Under the pieces are notes generated by a model, which saw only the letters and a program-made list of their open reading frames with translations, ran no database searches and was not told the origin of the DNA. DNA of 64,000 nt from Strigamia acuminata (Eukaryota; Arthropoda; Chilopoda; Geophilomorpha; Linotaeniidae), in the NCBI GenBank assembly GCA_949358305.1, contig OX442315.1, forward strand, positions 16,704,427-16,768,426, given 5' to 3'. Every line of letters starts with the position of its first letter. The first letter of the stretch is position 1. Both the position numbers and the translations under genes were made by a program. Of this stretch, positions 34,861-48,100 are shown one piece after another.

Positions 34861-35912
34861 AGCAAACGAATGCCGCTTCTTCACTGCGTTTGCTTGTTAT
34901 TGAGGTAGGGTGGAAGGAGAGAAGGCAAAGAAAAGGCCCCACCCTTAGCTGCGTGCCATCTTCTATTTCAATTTATAGATAACATCTCATCCGCACAGCG
35001 CTTCTAAATGTCATCTAGTCCATTCTCAAGCCACGCATGGACGCAATAAGAAGCAAACAGCTGACATAGCTTGCCCTTATCCACAAATACTTTAAATGAC
35101 GCCTGCCTGCCTTTTTTCTCTCCTTTTTTTCCTTCTTTTTCTTCTTCGGTAATGATTTTTGCTCGCAGCCGCAACAAAAGTAGAAAACACCAAAACAGAA
35201 ATGCAACTTCCTCGTAACACACTAGATATTTTTTTTTCATTTTCACTGTTCCACGAAATTTCCTACCTGTGAAAATTGACGATAATATTCAGTGCCCCTC
35301 TCCCCCTCTCTCTCTCTCGTGTGATTACTGATCTTGAGATAGAGTACAATTTCCTGGTCGTTCGAGTTCCCCGTCACAGCTCCCACTGACATTAAGGCTG
35401 ATTTCCTGGTTATAATTCTTTTTTTCCAGTGGCAAATCATCTGACGGATCGATTAGCTGCTACCCAAAATACTGTCTCCCATCATAAATCCACGTGGAAC
35501 GAGCAAATGTGTGGGTGTAGACGACACAATCGGACTGGAAATTACCCACAAAGTCGAGCATTTCCATCAACAAGTTTGCACCACCAATCATTTTAATTGC
35601 GAGCAATTTCCATGCCTAAGGTAACAACTGGCACTTTCAATATTCAAATTCTACCTTTTGACGTCAACTAATGCCTCGTCTCTTGCTGATAGCAGCACAT
35701 AAAAGGTGAATAAACAAACAATCATCATTTGAGAGAGTGAAGAAAGAGACGGAGAAAATGTAATGGCAAACTCGTACTTATAGCCACCACCAGAGGGAAG
35801 GATTTGAACCGGTGCGTCACATGGAAAAATATTCAGCAGCTGCCTTGCAATGCAGTTCCATTAAAGGCACAAGAATTAGAGCCGAAAAGACCAAAGGGTT
35901 AATGCTACTGCG

Positions 35913-35930
35913 TGCTGCTGCTGCTGCTGC
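35913..35930. repeat. (GCT)6 trinucleotide repeat
   Basis: Six GCT units, which read AGC on the minus strand. No open frame on either strand gives it coding meaning. Confidence 0.85.
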
Positions 35931-38469
35931 CGTTGTTGCCGTACCTCTATAACTAGTTGGTCATTAGCAAGGCAAATGAAGCGTTCATTACAAGCTAATA
36001 ATCTCGTTGGGAAAAAGGGTGAAGACACGCAGTCTAACACACGTCACATTGGTTTCCCTTTACTTCCTTGACGAGATGAAACTTTGCCACTGCAGTTACA
36101 AATTGGAAAAACCGGTAAGGCTCAGGTTTCAACATCGAAAAAAGAGGAAGAAAAAACGGAGATAGAAAAAGAAAAAAAGAAGAAGAAAAAAGAGGAGGAA
36201 GCGGCCAGTAAGAATTCCTTGTTAGAACAGAAAATCTTCTAAATCCCAAGAGCGACAACGAAATAGAAACTGATTGGCACAGAGTTGCTTGTACGTAACG
36301 AGAGAAAGTCAAACGAAAAATTGAGGGTAAAAAGACGGGGATAAGGAAGTGCAAGTGGAAATAAATAAATAAAAAAAAATAAAATAGAACAAATAAATAA
36401 AAAGTTCGCCATTTTTTTGCATCGCTCAAAGAACTTGTGAGAACATCAATTTGAGCCAAAGGCGTGAGTCTGTCAAAAGTGACCTTTTTCTGTCATACAA
36501 TAGAAAATCACATAAGAATAAATGGATTTTTTTCTTCCCTCTCGAGCGACCACCCACCCTCCCAGCTCCCAAAGGAATTACCATCATATGAATATTTCAA
36601 TGTACCAAAATTTCCTCTTTAGATATTCTACGAGAGAAACCTTTTGAGAGTTAAAAATTGCTCTATTCAGTCATTTTTTCCTATTTAGGCGATTAGGGGA
36701 GAAAAAGACAAATTGAAATGAGTGAAATGAAGGGAAAAATTGAATTGAACCAACAAAATTAATGAATTAAAGGAATCCACCTTGTATTAATGACCCAAAC
36801 TGATATGATTATTAAATTTGTAATATCGCACCACGTCGAAACCGAAATACGAGCACGTACGCCTACGGTAACACGACCCGTTAAAGTTAAACTACCACAA
36901 CGGCGACTAAAATTGCATCGGCCTTAAATAAGAAGCAGCTTAATTCAAATGAATTCCGTTTCTAATTGGTTGCTCATCTCTCATCGTAAAACGTGTTGAC
37001 TAGCACCAAATGCAGAAAATTAAGAGGAAAAAAAGTCGAGGATTAAAGTTTCACATGGCTCCGCAAAATTTTTAATTAAACTTGGATTAATTGGAACCCC
37101 GTCTTAAAAAACAAAACACTCGACGGCAATCACTCGAATTACAAACAAGAAAAACTTTCCTCCTCCTTTTTTTATGAAGATTAAAATATTTATTCCTGCA
37201 TTACCGCAAAAAAGACGAAACAACAGCGTATATACGAACACGGTAAAACGTTTAACCGTGACATTAGAAGAATTAAGTGTTAAAACGGCGATTCTTCAAC
37301 GACGGTTTATCATTCTGTCAGAATTAACTCATTGGGAGTTTGGCGAGAAGTTTAAAACAGGATGGATTACGAGAAAATGGCAACGATGCAAATAATTAAT
37401 TCGTTCTACACGCTCTTTCATTCTCTCTCTCCTTTGCACAGAAGATAGCCAAAAGCGAATGAAAGGGTTACCTGTGTTAATTACAGGCTGATGACGCAAT
37501 GCAGGCTAAAGGCCATGAATTAAAATCAGTGAGTTGCGGGAAAGCAAGGAATGACACCGACCATGATTAATGTTCAGCGCACATATCAGGTCGTAAAATG
37601 AATTGCATCAACAAAGCACACATTTGCAAATCAAAGAATTCAAATCCCCATTCCCTCTCGTGGCGAAAACAGTTCATTTTTCATGCGTTACCACTTTCAA
37701 GGATTAGTTTCGCATGTAGAAAGAGAAACGCGCGATATGCGATTAGCAGGTGTTTTTCCTACTAACAAAATCCTCGAGCAAAGAAAGAAGTTGGCCAGAC
37801 GGAAACTGCAATTTCTCACCAATTTATTTCTTCTTATCGTTTAAGTCCAAAACGGTATTTTCTTTTTTTATTTTTTTCCCCATTTTTTTTCTTTCTTCTT
37901 TTTTCCCCCTCGTGAAAACTTGAAACAAGGCCTGTTAGTGCTCTAAGGGGTGATCAATATCAGACGCCTGGCATCTTCCAATTTACTGAAATCGAATTAC
38001 TGAAAAAGGGAATTTTCTAATCGACAGAAGCCAATACCGTATTTAGATGTAAAAAATAATAATAAAATAAAAACAAATACATAAATACGTTTCATCTACC
38101 TTAAATCCATTTTAATAACGCAAATTCGTGCTGAAAACGTTATTAAAATTACTTACAATAAAGTTTTCAACATCCAAATGAATAAAACTCTAACGTACCC
38201 TGTAAAATTAGCATAAAACTAAAATTATTTTCATTCTAAAAATGCTCTGTCCTTTACTGAGCTTTCGGCAATCCCAACTCATAGTTCAGAGGTCGACACA
38301 ACAGTTAAACGGGTTTGATGACCCCGCTACTCGTGAACTCGTAGATAAGGTCAGTTGTTCTCAAATACTAAACGATAGTGACTTTTATTTCATGAAAAAT
38401 TATTTACAACCCTTGACCAATCCTCTTAAGCCCTGGCTTCATCCCGCAACTTCTTTCCGACATTTATAT

Positions 38470-38550
38470 CGACAATTTCCGAATTCCAAAATCGGAAATT
38501 GCCGTCGTTCGGAAAATGTTAATGTTTCCATATGGAAATACATATTTTCC
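38470..38550. repeat. Two adjacent inverted repeats
   Basis: CAATTTCCGA near 38473-38482 pairs with TCGGAAATTG (38492-38501). It is followed by an imperfect palindrome at 38511-38550 centred on TTTCCATATGGAAA. Confidence 0.6.
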
Positions 38551-39899
38551 ACACCGTCTTTCCATATTATTTCCATTCTGTTTAATGTTGTTATACTATG
38601 CATTCACTAACGCAACGGTCCACGAAGAGACAGTTGGAAACACGTGCTGATCATCACATATTGCACCAACCAGCTCCATTCAATAGAGTTGAAATTGTAT
38701 TTTTTAAAAAAATATCAACTTTAAATCCATAACTTCACTCAACAACTTTAATTTTAGCCGGGAAAAGCTAAGTCTTTAAAAATAAACATATTAAATGGAT
38801 GGCCTCTGCACTAAAATACTCATTTCTTATTCATATTTAATTCTACATAAAACGACAATTAAACAGTTTTCAGCACTTTAATATTCGCATATTTATGCCC
38901 TACCATTACTCAGACAATTGGGTTGAATTTAAAAATGCAAAATTCCAGGTTCAAATATTAGTTTATAATTCAATTAAACTACTAAAACTGCCTCGGCAAA
39001 GATAAAGATCTTATTACTCCAGGAAAGTTTGGTGGAAAGAAAGCACTCGTTTCTTCGTGAGACACACACAGGACGAGTGAAAGAAGAAAAAAAAAATTTT
39101 CCTTCTCCGATCAGAACGCAGAAAGAAATGTTTGCCAGAATGACCCACTAACAAAAACACTTGCTCGTCTCTCGTGCCTCGCTCGAGTGTTAGGACAACA
39201 TTAGCCAAGGTCTTTGCTGTTGTCTTTACAGCGTTTTCACGCTGTCGCCTCTTTTCTCTCGTGCTTCATGTCAATCTCTAGGGCTTGATGTGGCAAGCTT
39301 ACAATAACCAACCGCAGAAAAATTAAAGAAAAACACATTTTAACCGGCAAAAAAAATACACACACGCGCATATAGTCAGAAATGGATGTTATCATTCCAT
39401 TTAAAAACAAATTTCCTTTCAGGAGTTGGTTGGATCAGACGAATAAAAAAAAATCCGATTACAAAACTCGGCTCTTAACCACGGTTTTAGATTCAGTCGT
39501 GAAATTTTACCAGCGACTAAATTAGCTCATAAAACGCCTCTTACCACCAAGGATCATGGCCGTGCCAGGTGTTGTTAATTTTTATAGCTCGCACTATTTT
39601 CTTATTAACCAAAAGCTATAATCAAAATCGTAAATTGCAATGAACACGCGCACCACGTACCGACTCGTCCCCAATTCTTTTGTCCCGTCTCTCAATTTCG
39701 CCCGAAATAATTAAAAGCAAACAGAAATTTCTAATTTTTATACATTTTTCATTTTTTGATTTTTAAAAATCGACAACTAGACACAATAGTATTTTATTTT
39801 ATTTTCCCTCGCCCGATGCACTGTTGCTGATTGGATGAGTAAAAAGAATGGCTTCGAGACACGCGTGCTGTCCAATGGACGAACGACAAGGAGTAAAAA

Positions 39900-41150
39900 G
39901 TGGGCTGGGCATGTGAGTATAAAGATGTTTCGGCGCTCAAAGAAGACTGAGACTTTTTCTCATCAGCGCCAGAGGCCCTAGACTACTTGCCATGCGTGAG
40001 ATCAAAGGATTTGGACTAACCCGAGGGAATATCTCGTCCCCTTTTTTCCTTTTCTTTCCCTCCTTTCCCATTTCTCTTGAATCTATAAAATAAACCGATG
40101 GTCACAGCAGGGCCTCGATTCAAACACCAGCTGCGACTCGCTAGGAAAAATAAATCCATTGCACAACACACACTTGCAAACTTCGTTTGAGTTTCCCGTG
40201 ACCAGCGATGAATACAACTAACTCAACATTCGTTCGCCCACGTTCTTTCTTTCGTCCTTTGCATTTGCACACTGCAGGGCAGCCTAACTTGCTGATCACC
40301 AGTCACCGATCTACCCACGCACGCCACTAAAACTAAAGAAAAATAAAAACACGCTACTATTCGACAACGATAATGGCTTCCTTTAAATTTGTTTTCTCTA
40401 CTTTAAGAAGATTAAACGAACATCCAAGCGAAGCATGATAAACATGCGCAACTAAGCCACTCAGCAAGCAAACCAAAGCACAAGCAGCAGTTTCCCCTCC
40501 TCGAGTCAATATGCACTATCAGAACCCCTCTTTCTCGTTGCTAAGAAACACGATCCAACATGGAGATTCCGCGATGAGCCAGACGAGAAAAGAGGGGAAA
40601 ACGAGAAGAAAAAGCAAAAGGCATCAATAAAGAACTCAAAACCAATATGGAGATTCCGGATGAGCCTACAAGGGGAGGCAAGAACAAATCTTTTATTGCA
40701 ACAGACCTAAAATTCCCAACCAAATTTCGTTTATGCCATATCCTGCGTGTTTACGTAATACCACATTCCAGTTTTCCGATGCAAATCAATAACAGACCGT
40801 TCATAACAGATATGGTCTTCTCCATGATTACCGGGGGATTGATTACCATGGGTGGGACGCATACTCACGTAAAGAATGAGACAGGGACTCCGGATTGTTG
40901 GGTTTTGGCCACGACTTACCAGGTGTAAAGACTGCGAATAATCTGGAAGATGAAGTCGACAATCACAGATTTTCATGCGTACATTTGCTGGTTTTAGACT
41001 CGTATTTATGCACTGTGGGGTATCTGTGCCTTGTCAAACGTTGCTACCTCTATTCAGCCTCAAAAGCAAGTGAATTCGACGAGTGGCTCCACGAGTCAAC
41101 CTCGTTACAGTAGAGCAAGAAATTCAAAAAGCGACCCTTGCGCGTCAAAT
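39900..41150. other. Balanced-composition block with a candidate alternative first exon
   Basis: It includes an X-box-like GTTGCTAAGAAAC (40537-40549) and a short direct duplication of ATGGAGATTCC plus GATGAGCC (40558-40580 and 40645-40666). A minus-strand consensus donor CTG|GTAAGT lies at 40920. A minus-strand ATG at 40974-40976 leads into that donor in phase 0 over 19 codons. Confidence 0.35.
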
Positions 41151-41718
41151 CGTGATCTGCAATGCAAACACAGATTGCACTATACCTTGTGAGGCTTGGG
41201 GGAAAGCGTAAGCACAAACACACACTAAAGAACATCAGCGAGAAAGAATAAAATGAGGGTGGAAAAGAGGAAAATTTCAAAAAGAGGGTTTAGAAAAGGG
41301 GGTTCCACCAATACGAGAAGGGATTGCCGCAAGGGGTTCCAAGCAAAGAGAGAAGTTGGTTCGTGATTGAACATTACAAATTATTTTGAGATTTCAATTA
41401 ACTCGGTTAACGCCTCATTGGAGCTGAAAAGGCTTCTCAAATATTCTCATTAGTGTGTCTGATTTGTGTAAAGAGTTTGTCCTCGAGGTTTTTTTTTATT
41501 ATTTCATTTGATTTCACCAGTCGGGCTTCGCTTCGAACTTGCCTAATGTAATTTGTTAACAATTAATATGGTGAAACTTGAAAATGACGGCTTATTGTGA
41601 GAAATAACTCATCCGTCCCCTGGTGGTTTGAAACGTACTATTTCAAAAGAACATTTTTACTTCATTAAACCGATAAATAGGGGAATGAAAAAGGCGTAAG
41701 GAATTGAAACCGAGGTTC

Positions 41719-41950
41719 CCAATACGGTTCAAAACATATTTTACAATGCATTCCAAAATTTCATTTGGACATTAAATAATGCATTTCGTAATACAATCGG
41801 AAAAATTCCTTTTGAAAATACATTCATATGTGAGAAATAATATTATTTCATTATAATATATTTTATAAAATTTATTATTTGGAAAAATGTATTACAAAAT
41901 GCTTTCTCGTGAAACCCAGTGCATTTCAATATATTTTTATACCATATAAG
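41719..41950. mobile_element. Inverted-repeat element B, related to element A
   Basis: The left arm AATACGGTTCAAAACATATT (from 41721) is mirrored by the right end TATTTTTATACCATATAAG. It shares GCATTTCGTAATACAAT (41781-41797) with element A. There is no coding capacity. Confidence 0.65.
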
Positions 41951-43111
41951 TCGAGGAAATGTTTTCACTATAAACATTTTATAATTCAATTAAATTATTA
42001 TAAAATCTTTATTTTTGCTTGCCCGCACTCCAGCAAATCTTATTGATACTATCTCTTAAGTGACCGCCCTTTCCGCATCTCTTTTACCAACTAATTACAA
42101 ATGTTTGCGAGTCACATTTTAACGCTAAAGTACGATTTTGGTCGCAGACAGATAGTTTGCTCGGCCGTAATTCACTGGCAAGAGATAGCAGCACAACAAA
42201 CAACAAGATCTAATAACTAATTCCACGAGTTTAAGAAAAAAGACTAATTTCAATTTGTAGGACTTAATTTAGAATAAAGATAAAATTCGGTCAGACAGGA
42301 GGGAGAGGGAAAGGGAACTCGAGAATTGTCTCTGCATGTCAGCTGCTGATGCATGGCCAAGTGAATGAACACAATGGCCGCTTCCCAAACCTCTGGCAAA
42401 AATCAATACGGTTTGATTGCTTTATCAGAGTGCGCACACACGCGCCAGTAGCCGGCACTCACAACCCTTTTGTTCCTCGAGCAAAATGAGTCCCTTTTCA
42501 ATTCGCAAACCTCAAACCATTCATTTCACAAGAAAAAAAATAAATAAAAAATAAAAAACAACGTGAAATAAAAATTAGAAGAAAAAAAGTTAATAAATAA
42601 ATCACACTTTCTAAATCTAAACACCAATTCTTTCCATTTTACTACCTTTTAAGGATATTAACTGCATCCCACTTATATAAAGAAAAAGAATAAATCAATA
42701 CACACCGACAGCAAGATAGATTTTCCTTGTTACCTTCCTCAAGGGACGGGGAAAAAAAGTTCAATTAGAAAGAGAGCATTTCTAGTACAAGTTTTCCTCT
42801 TCCTGAAACCACACTTTTACTTGCTAGTTATACGATTTAAAATTATACGACCAATAATTCTAGCAAACTTAAGTAGCAGCCATAAATAACGAAATGAAAT
42901 GGCACCTCCTTTTTTGCTTGTATATAAATACCATTCTTCCTCATTAACCAGTGTATGAGAATGGGACTATGGTAGGCTCGCAAATGCAATAAATATTCGC
43001 CGTTATACACACACCACAAACACAAAATCTTCGCTCATTATTCATCGCACTTCCCAGTAAAAATAAATTTAAAACAACAACAAAAAAATTTTCCCCTCCT
43101 TCTCTCTCTAT

Positions 43112-43146
<35 letters not shown>

Positions 43147-43800
43147 TGACTCACACTTTTCCACCATCTGGAATAAAACTTGCTGCTCCAAATTAGATCA
43201 TCAAATTTAATTTCCAACACAACTTGTAAAAATCGTTGTAATGACTAAATCTAAAAGAAAAGAAAAGAAAAAAGAAAAAGAGTATTCGAAAGAAAGTGCG
43301 AGTGTGAGCTATGAATTCCACTTGTTGGAACAGTTAACGACCCCAGTTGTGCGTCTGTTGGTAATCACTCTCGCTAGGTTAACATTATTTGGGCAAAGGC
43401 CACAAAGACTTTATTCCCCATTTCTCTACCCTTGCCTCTTTTCTTCTTCTAAATCGATGCCTATCACAATTCAAAGAGACCCCCTGCCAGTGCGCGCGCA
43501 CAAGAGAATAAAGGGAGAAGGTGATTATGTTTATATTCTTGGTGCGCAGAAAAAGAATAATGTTCCTGATTGCCTCATCTTCCTATTTCCACAAGACTTT
43601 TAGCGAAAGCTCGAGCGAGGATGCAAACAAGTGTCCGTTGAAAGGAAAATTCACTCGGATTCACACCTAGCCAGCACCTTAATGCAAGCGAATAACTCAT
43701 GCGGTGTCAGTTAAGAGGCGCCGTTTTCTTCTACTTCTTTCAAGAATGGACGACGACACACACAAAAAGTAGTGTATAAAAAAAACGAGCATGAGAGTAA
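41951..43800. other. AT-rich upstream intron with microsatellite
   Basis: It contains the ATTT tetramer array at 43110-43147 and otherwise simple AT-rich sequence. No exon was recognised. Confidence 0.55.
43110..43147. repeat. (ATTT)n microsatellite
   Basis: Nine uninterrupted ATTT units. Confidence 0.95.
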
Positions 43801-43826
43801 AAGAGGTAAATGCCATGATGGAACCC

Positions 43827-43850
43827 GTCGCCTTGGAAACGGCACGTGCC
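43827..43850. promoter_or_regulatory. X-box-like site abutting an E-box palindrome
   Basis: GTCGCCTTGGAAAC (43827-43840) is followed without a gap by the perfect palindrome GGCACGTGCC (43841-43850). Confidence 0.5.
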
Positions 43851-46800
43851 TCGAGACAAAACACCTTTGAAAAACGAGAGCGAGTGCCTTCTTTTTACAC
43901 CGAATATCTGCCTAAGAGTAGAATCTTGTTTTTCTCGCCTGGAATTCCTCACACCTAGAAAGTATTTCCCTGTATAACCTCCACATTTAGCCGTCGACAA
44001 TAAGAAACGTGTTTTTCACTTTTATTTCTCGCAAACTTTCTTCTTCTTCTTCTTCTTCTTCTTCTTCGTCTTCTTTGCCTTTTATCTCGTGGATATAAAA
44101 ATAGTAAAAGTGCTCTTCTTCCTCGCCACCCCTTTTTCTCGGAGAAGCCCCTATTCTAATTTCATTGTGAAATGCCATCGAAAATTCCGAGAGCCGTCAG
44201 TCGGATGACTCCTTATTGACAGCAAATCAAGTTCCATTAACGCCATCTTAAAGTGGTGGGGCATTTGAGCCTAATTCCACATCCTTCATGTCACGGCTGT
44301 TAATATGGGCATAAAGCACTTTTCACCATATCCAACTCGCCTTATAGCCGTGAAGGGAGCTGTAAAAATCACCTCAATCACATCATCGCTTCTCTCGCCC
44401 AACTTATATTTAATAAACTTAAACAACAAATTCGGCTCAACTCGTTCATTCGGACGTAGCGAGATTAAATTTTCCACGAATCTTCATCCTGCTTCTCCAA
44501 TTAGCGCCAACTGTTCTCGTCTTCTGTTCTTGACTATGCCTCGTTTCACTTTTTCAACCTCCAGTTATTTTCTACATCTGAAATCTGCATGTCCTATCTG
44601 CTATCTGCCTTACCTAAAGCTAATTTTTTTTTTACCTTTTCCTTTACTCCCATAAAAATTACTCGAGGATGATGTTCAAATTCCACTTTTTTCTTCAATG
44701 CATTCACATCATCATACATTTTTTTTTTATTTCCTCTCATCTCGATCAATTCATAGATAATTCTGCATCCGACCCCACACTTGAACGAAAACAGCAGTGC
44801 GCCGGAAATAAGTGAGTATAGACGGAGAAAAAATGGCATAATTAGTCCCCTGCTCTTACAATCAATAAAACTGATACACGACATGAAAGGGAAGAATGAA
44901 ACGACGTCTTTTTTTCTTCAAAGTACTTATTAAGCGCACTTTCTTCACACTTTTCAGCCAAAGAAACTCATTATCTATATAGGTAGAACTTTTGAGAGCG
45001 AAAAAGTTTTTATAGCTGAATATATATCCCATAAGTTGGACAGTGTGACGGCATCAAGACACGATTTAAAACCCGAAATTGACAAGGTTTTAAAGTTTAA
45101 ATGCAACCCAGACAATTTATTTCCTATCTGTTTCCAGACGATCATTCGAGTCGAACATTTGGAAGAATGTTTACGAACATCATAAAAGAAATGTGCTTTG
45201 GATATTGAAATTCGACTGTCCACTGATCCATGGGAGTTGGGCTCGAGTCACTCACTTTGCCGTGACCTCTTCCACCTCTCTCGTCTTCATGGCCGAATGA
45301 TGGGTAGTGTAGAGGAAATGAGCCATTTACTCGCCACCCACATTGATTTCTTCGCACACCTTACAACCCTGAGTATCTACCTCGATTTCGTCTTCACAAA
45401 CCCATCACCTTAATCCATTCTCTCTAACTTAGAAAAAAAAAACCTAATTTAAAACTAAATTCACAAACATTTCAAACAAATTCAATTTTTTTAAAAAGAA
45501 ATATACTGTGAGAACCGAGACTTGTGAAGATGAAGCAACTAATGAGTTTATTTCAAAGTACAAGAATTCGTTATTCGATATTATTCGATAATACATTTAA
45601 ACTATACAAGCGATATAAAACGATATAAAGATATTATTGTTGAGTTTCCACAACTACACAACATCGTGCACATTTTCACCAATTACTCCAGCAGAATTCA
45701 AGACTTCCATTAAAACCACAGTGTGCAACACGGAATAGAAGGGAAGTTAAAATATAAAAAAAAAAAAACTCCCAACGATAAATTTGATTTACAACAAAAT
45801 AATTGCATTTCTAAAACTCAAAACTTGTTACTTGTACAAATTGTGAGTGAACTAATGCATCCTGCAGATATACAGCGAGTCAAGAGCCATAAATAATTAC
45901 AATTGCACGTCTCATCCAGCCGAGACAATTACATCTAATGCAGAAGAAAGATTCAGACACCGCAAACTGCATCGCCAACGACCAGATGAGAAAATACTGC
46001 CTCAACATGTCGATGTAAGCTGCAAAGAGGCGAAACTAGGTTAAAGTTAAAGCAATATAAATATGGAATGGCCTCGCTCTCTCCATCAATTAAGAGTTTT
46101 TCTCGGAATCGCCGGCAACACGTACACCAAACACTCCCTTGGCTCTGCCATCATCCCAAATTCATAACCACGGTCATTAAAAACAACAAGTGGAGGCAAA
46201 ATGAGAATTTATGACTCTAAAACACCTAAATCGATCAACACAGCCCTAAAACCATTTATGATAAACTAATAATTTTTAATCCTCATTTTCCTACCTCTTC
46301 GTCGAATATATCGTCAAAATTTCACAAAAACATTAAAAATCACATGTTTTTATTCTACTGGTGTACGTGTACGTGTAGTGTAAATTATTTCCTTCTTTCT
46401 TTCGTGTTAGAGCAAAATCAAAACGGCAGAAAGTCGACTTCATTTACAAGCATGCGTGCACTGTGCAAAACTCTTCCCCGCACAACTGTATTTGCATAAG
46501 CAAGCTGCAATCTTGTCTGCAATTCAATTGGTCCACCATCACAACAAACCACCAGCATCTTCTATTACCACGAAAAAAAGAAGGAAAAAAAAGATGGCGA
46601 CGAGCAAGGGAAGAAACGGCGCCTTCAATTGCCTACAAATGAGCCCACAGTGCCACAACTACTCATTGCCATGCAAATGCCCTCTTCACCGCTACCTCGA
46701 CCTCGCTCGCACAAACTTTGTCTTTCCTCCTAAAATCTCTTCCACTTTAAAATCTTGGGTCCACTATGCACGTTCCCGTTTTATTTCCAATGTGCAAGTG

Positions 46801-48100
46801 CGAAATGCCAGGTAACTGCGCACTACCGACCTTCTATTTTCCAATCTGTCTTAAGTAATTGTACACAGTCGCCCACACACGTTTCAAATGGTACCCCGTT
46901 ATCGGTTCCGGGCACGTACCTCATCGTATTGCTGACGAGTTTTTCACCAACGCACAAAACAAAGGTAATGCGAACCTTTTCTTTTGTGCAATGTGCCACT
47001 TATCTCTTTCTTTCTTTCTTTCACTCTCTTTTTATTTTTTTTATTTTTTATCACGCTTTTCCTTTGTTCCGCCTCAAAAACAACGAATTACCAAACTCAA
47101 GTCATGAGCTTCAGGAAGACATTAACAAATTTGATGCCGACTTTGGCGCAAATCCCAAATCTTTTCAATTTCATCATCCACGGTTTAATAATAAGAGTTT
47201 GCGTGGCCTCGTGACTCGTGTGTCCATCTCGTGACAAATTGAGTGCACGACTTGCGCTTTTCACATCTCAAAATGCCGTATGACTGGCATATTTTTCATT
47301 AGAAAATGAATCAAATTGAAAACAGTCAATGAGAAAATTCATCAAATGACACATTAATACACAGGAGAAAAGAAAAATTCTATTAACACGACTAAAATAA
47401 AGAAAATCGAACGTTTTTGACGTTTTTGCGAATCGGTTTCTACACACGATATATTTTGGTGTCATTAAATATACCGATATCATAAAACTAAATTAAATTT
47501 CGATTCGAAATAATTCACTGAAGCAACTTAGCCTAAACCAATAAGTAAATTACCAACGAAAATTAATGTATAACATCCATTTGTCGTTGCGTGCCAGATA
47601 TATATATTCTTCTATTATTTACAAAACAAAATCTCATTTCCTTCTTTCTTTTTCAAGCAAACATTTGCATTTTCCATCGCAAAAGCAAACACTTTAATCC
47701 CTACATTAATAATAAGCACTTCATTTCAGATAACAGTCGTTGAATCACGTGTCATGATAATGCGATCACTTTACACAGCAACAAACTCCAAAATCCACGG
47801 TCGGATGTTTTGTCGGTCTAAATCCCACAGGGAATTTATTTCATTAGTTGTTTGTTAATTAAGTCGCCCATATTTCATCTGAGTCATTACAAAGACCGCT
47901 TTACAAGTCGCATGTTGCAGCCCAACAGGGTATTAGCATCATCTTCAGCTCGTTTATCTGCATCCTCTATTCCATTTAACAAAAATAAAAATAAAAAATA
48001 CAAATAAAAATAAAACTCATCGTCCCCTTTTATATCTAGAAAATAAAAATGTAGCAGTTTGAACACACACGCACACACAAAAAATGCAATATGACCTGTT
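43851..48100. other. Upstream intron, no gene seen
   Basis: Mixed AT-rich and balanced sequence. Long + strand frames at 44305-44655, 46456-46815 and 46755-47234 run through pyrimidine-rich DNA and show no domain. No exon was supported. Confidence 0.5.
44038..44074. repeat. (TTC)n microsatellite
   Basis: About ten TTC units, then GTC and TTC. Confidence 0.93.

Larger units (their letters stand above)
34861..39899. other. Upstream intron, mostly AT-rich
   Basis: No exon was recognised. It holds CT and GCT runs and a CRE-type palindrome TTGACGTCAA (35658-35667). A half X-box is fused to CACGTG at 38636-38646. A 122-codon + frame (38242-38610) contains two inverted repeats. Purine-rich stretches near 36120-36410 sustain long chance frames. 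Confidence 0.55.

Noticed and set aside
35795-35825. GGATTTGAACC, resembling a tRNA T-arm on the minus strand
   Set aside because: The flanking bases do not form the T stem or acceptor stem, and no anticodon arm is present.
44521-44545. CTTCTGTTCTTGAC, a partial match to the reverse complement of the RRM1 HEQK motif
   Set aside because: The neighbouring codons do not fit, and no donor follows in the required phase.
46456-47234. Overlapping + strand frames of 119 and 159 codons
   Set aside because: Pyrimidine-rich DNA with Phe/Ser/Leu-rich translation, different frames and no domain.
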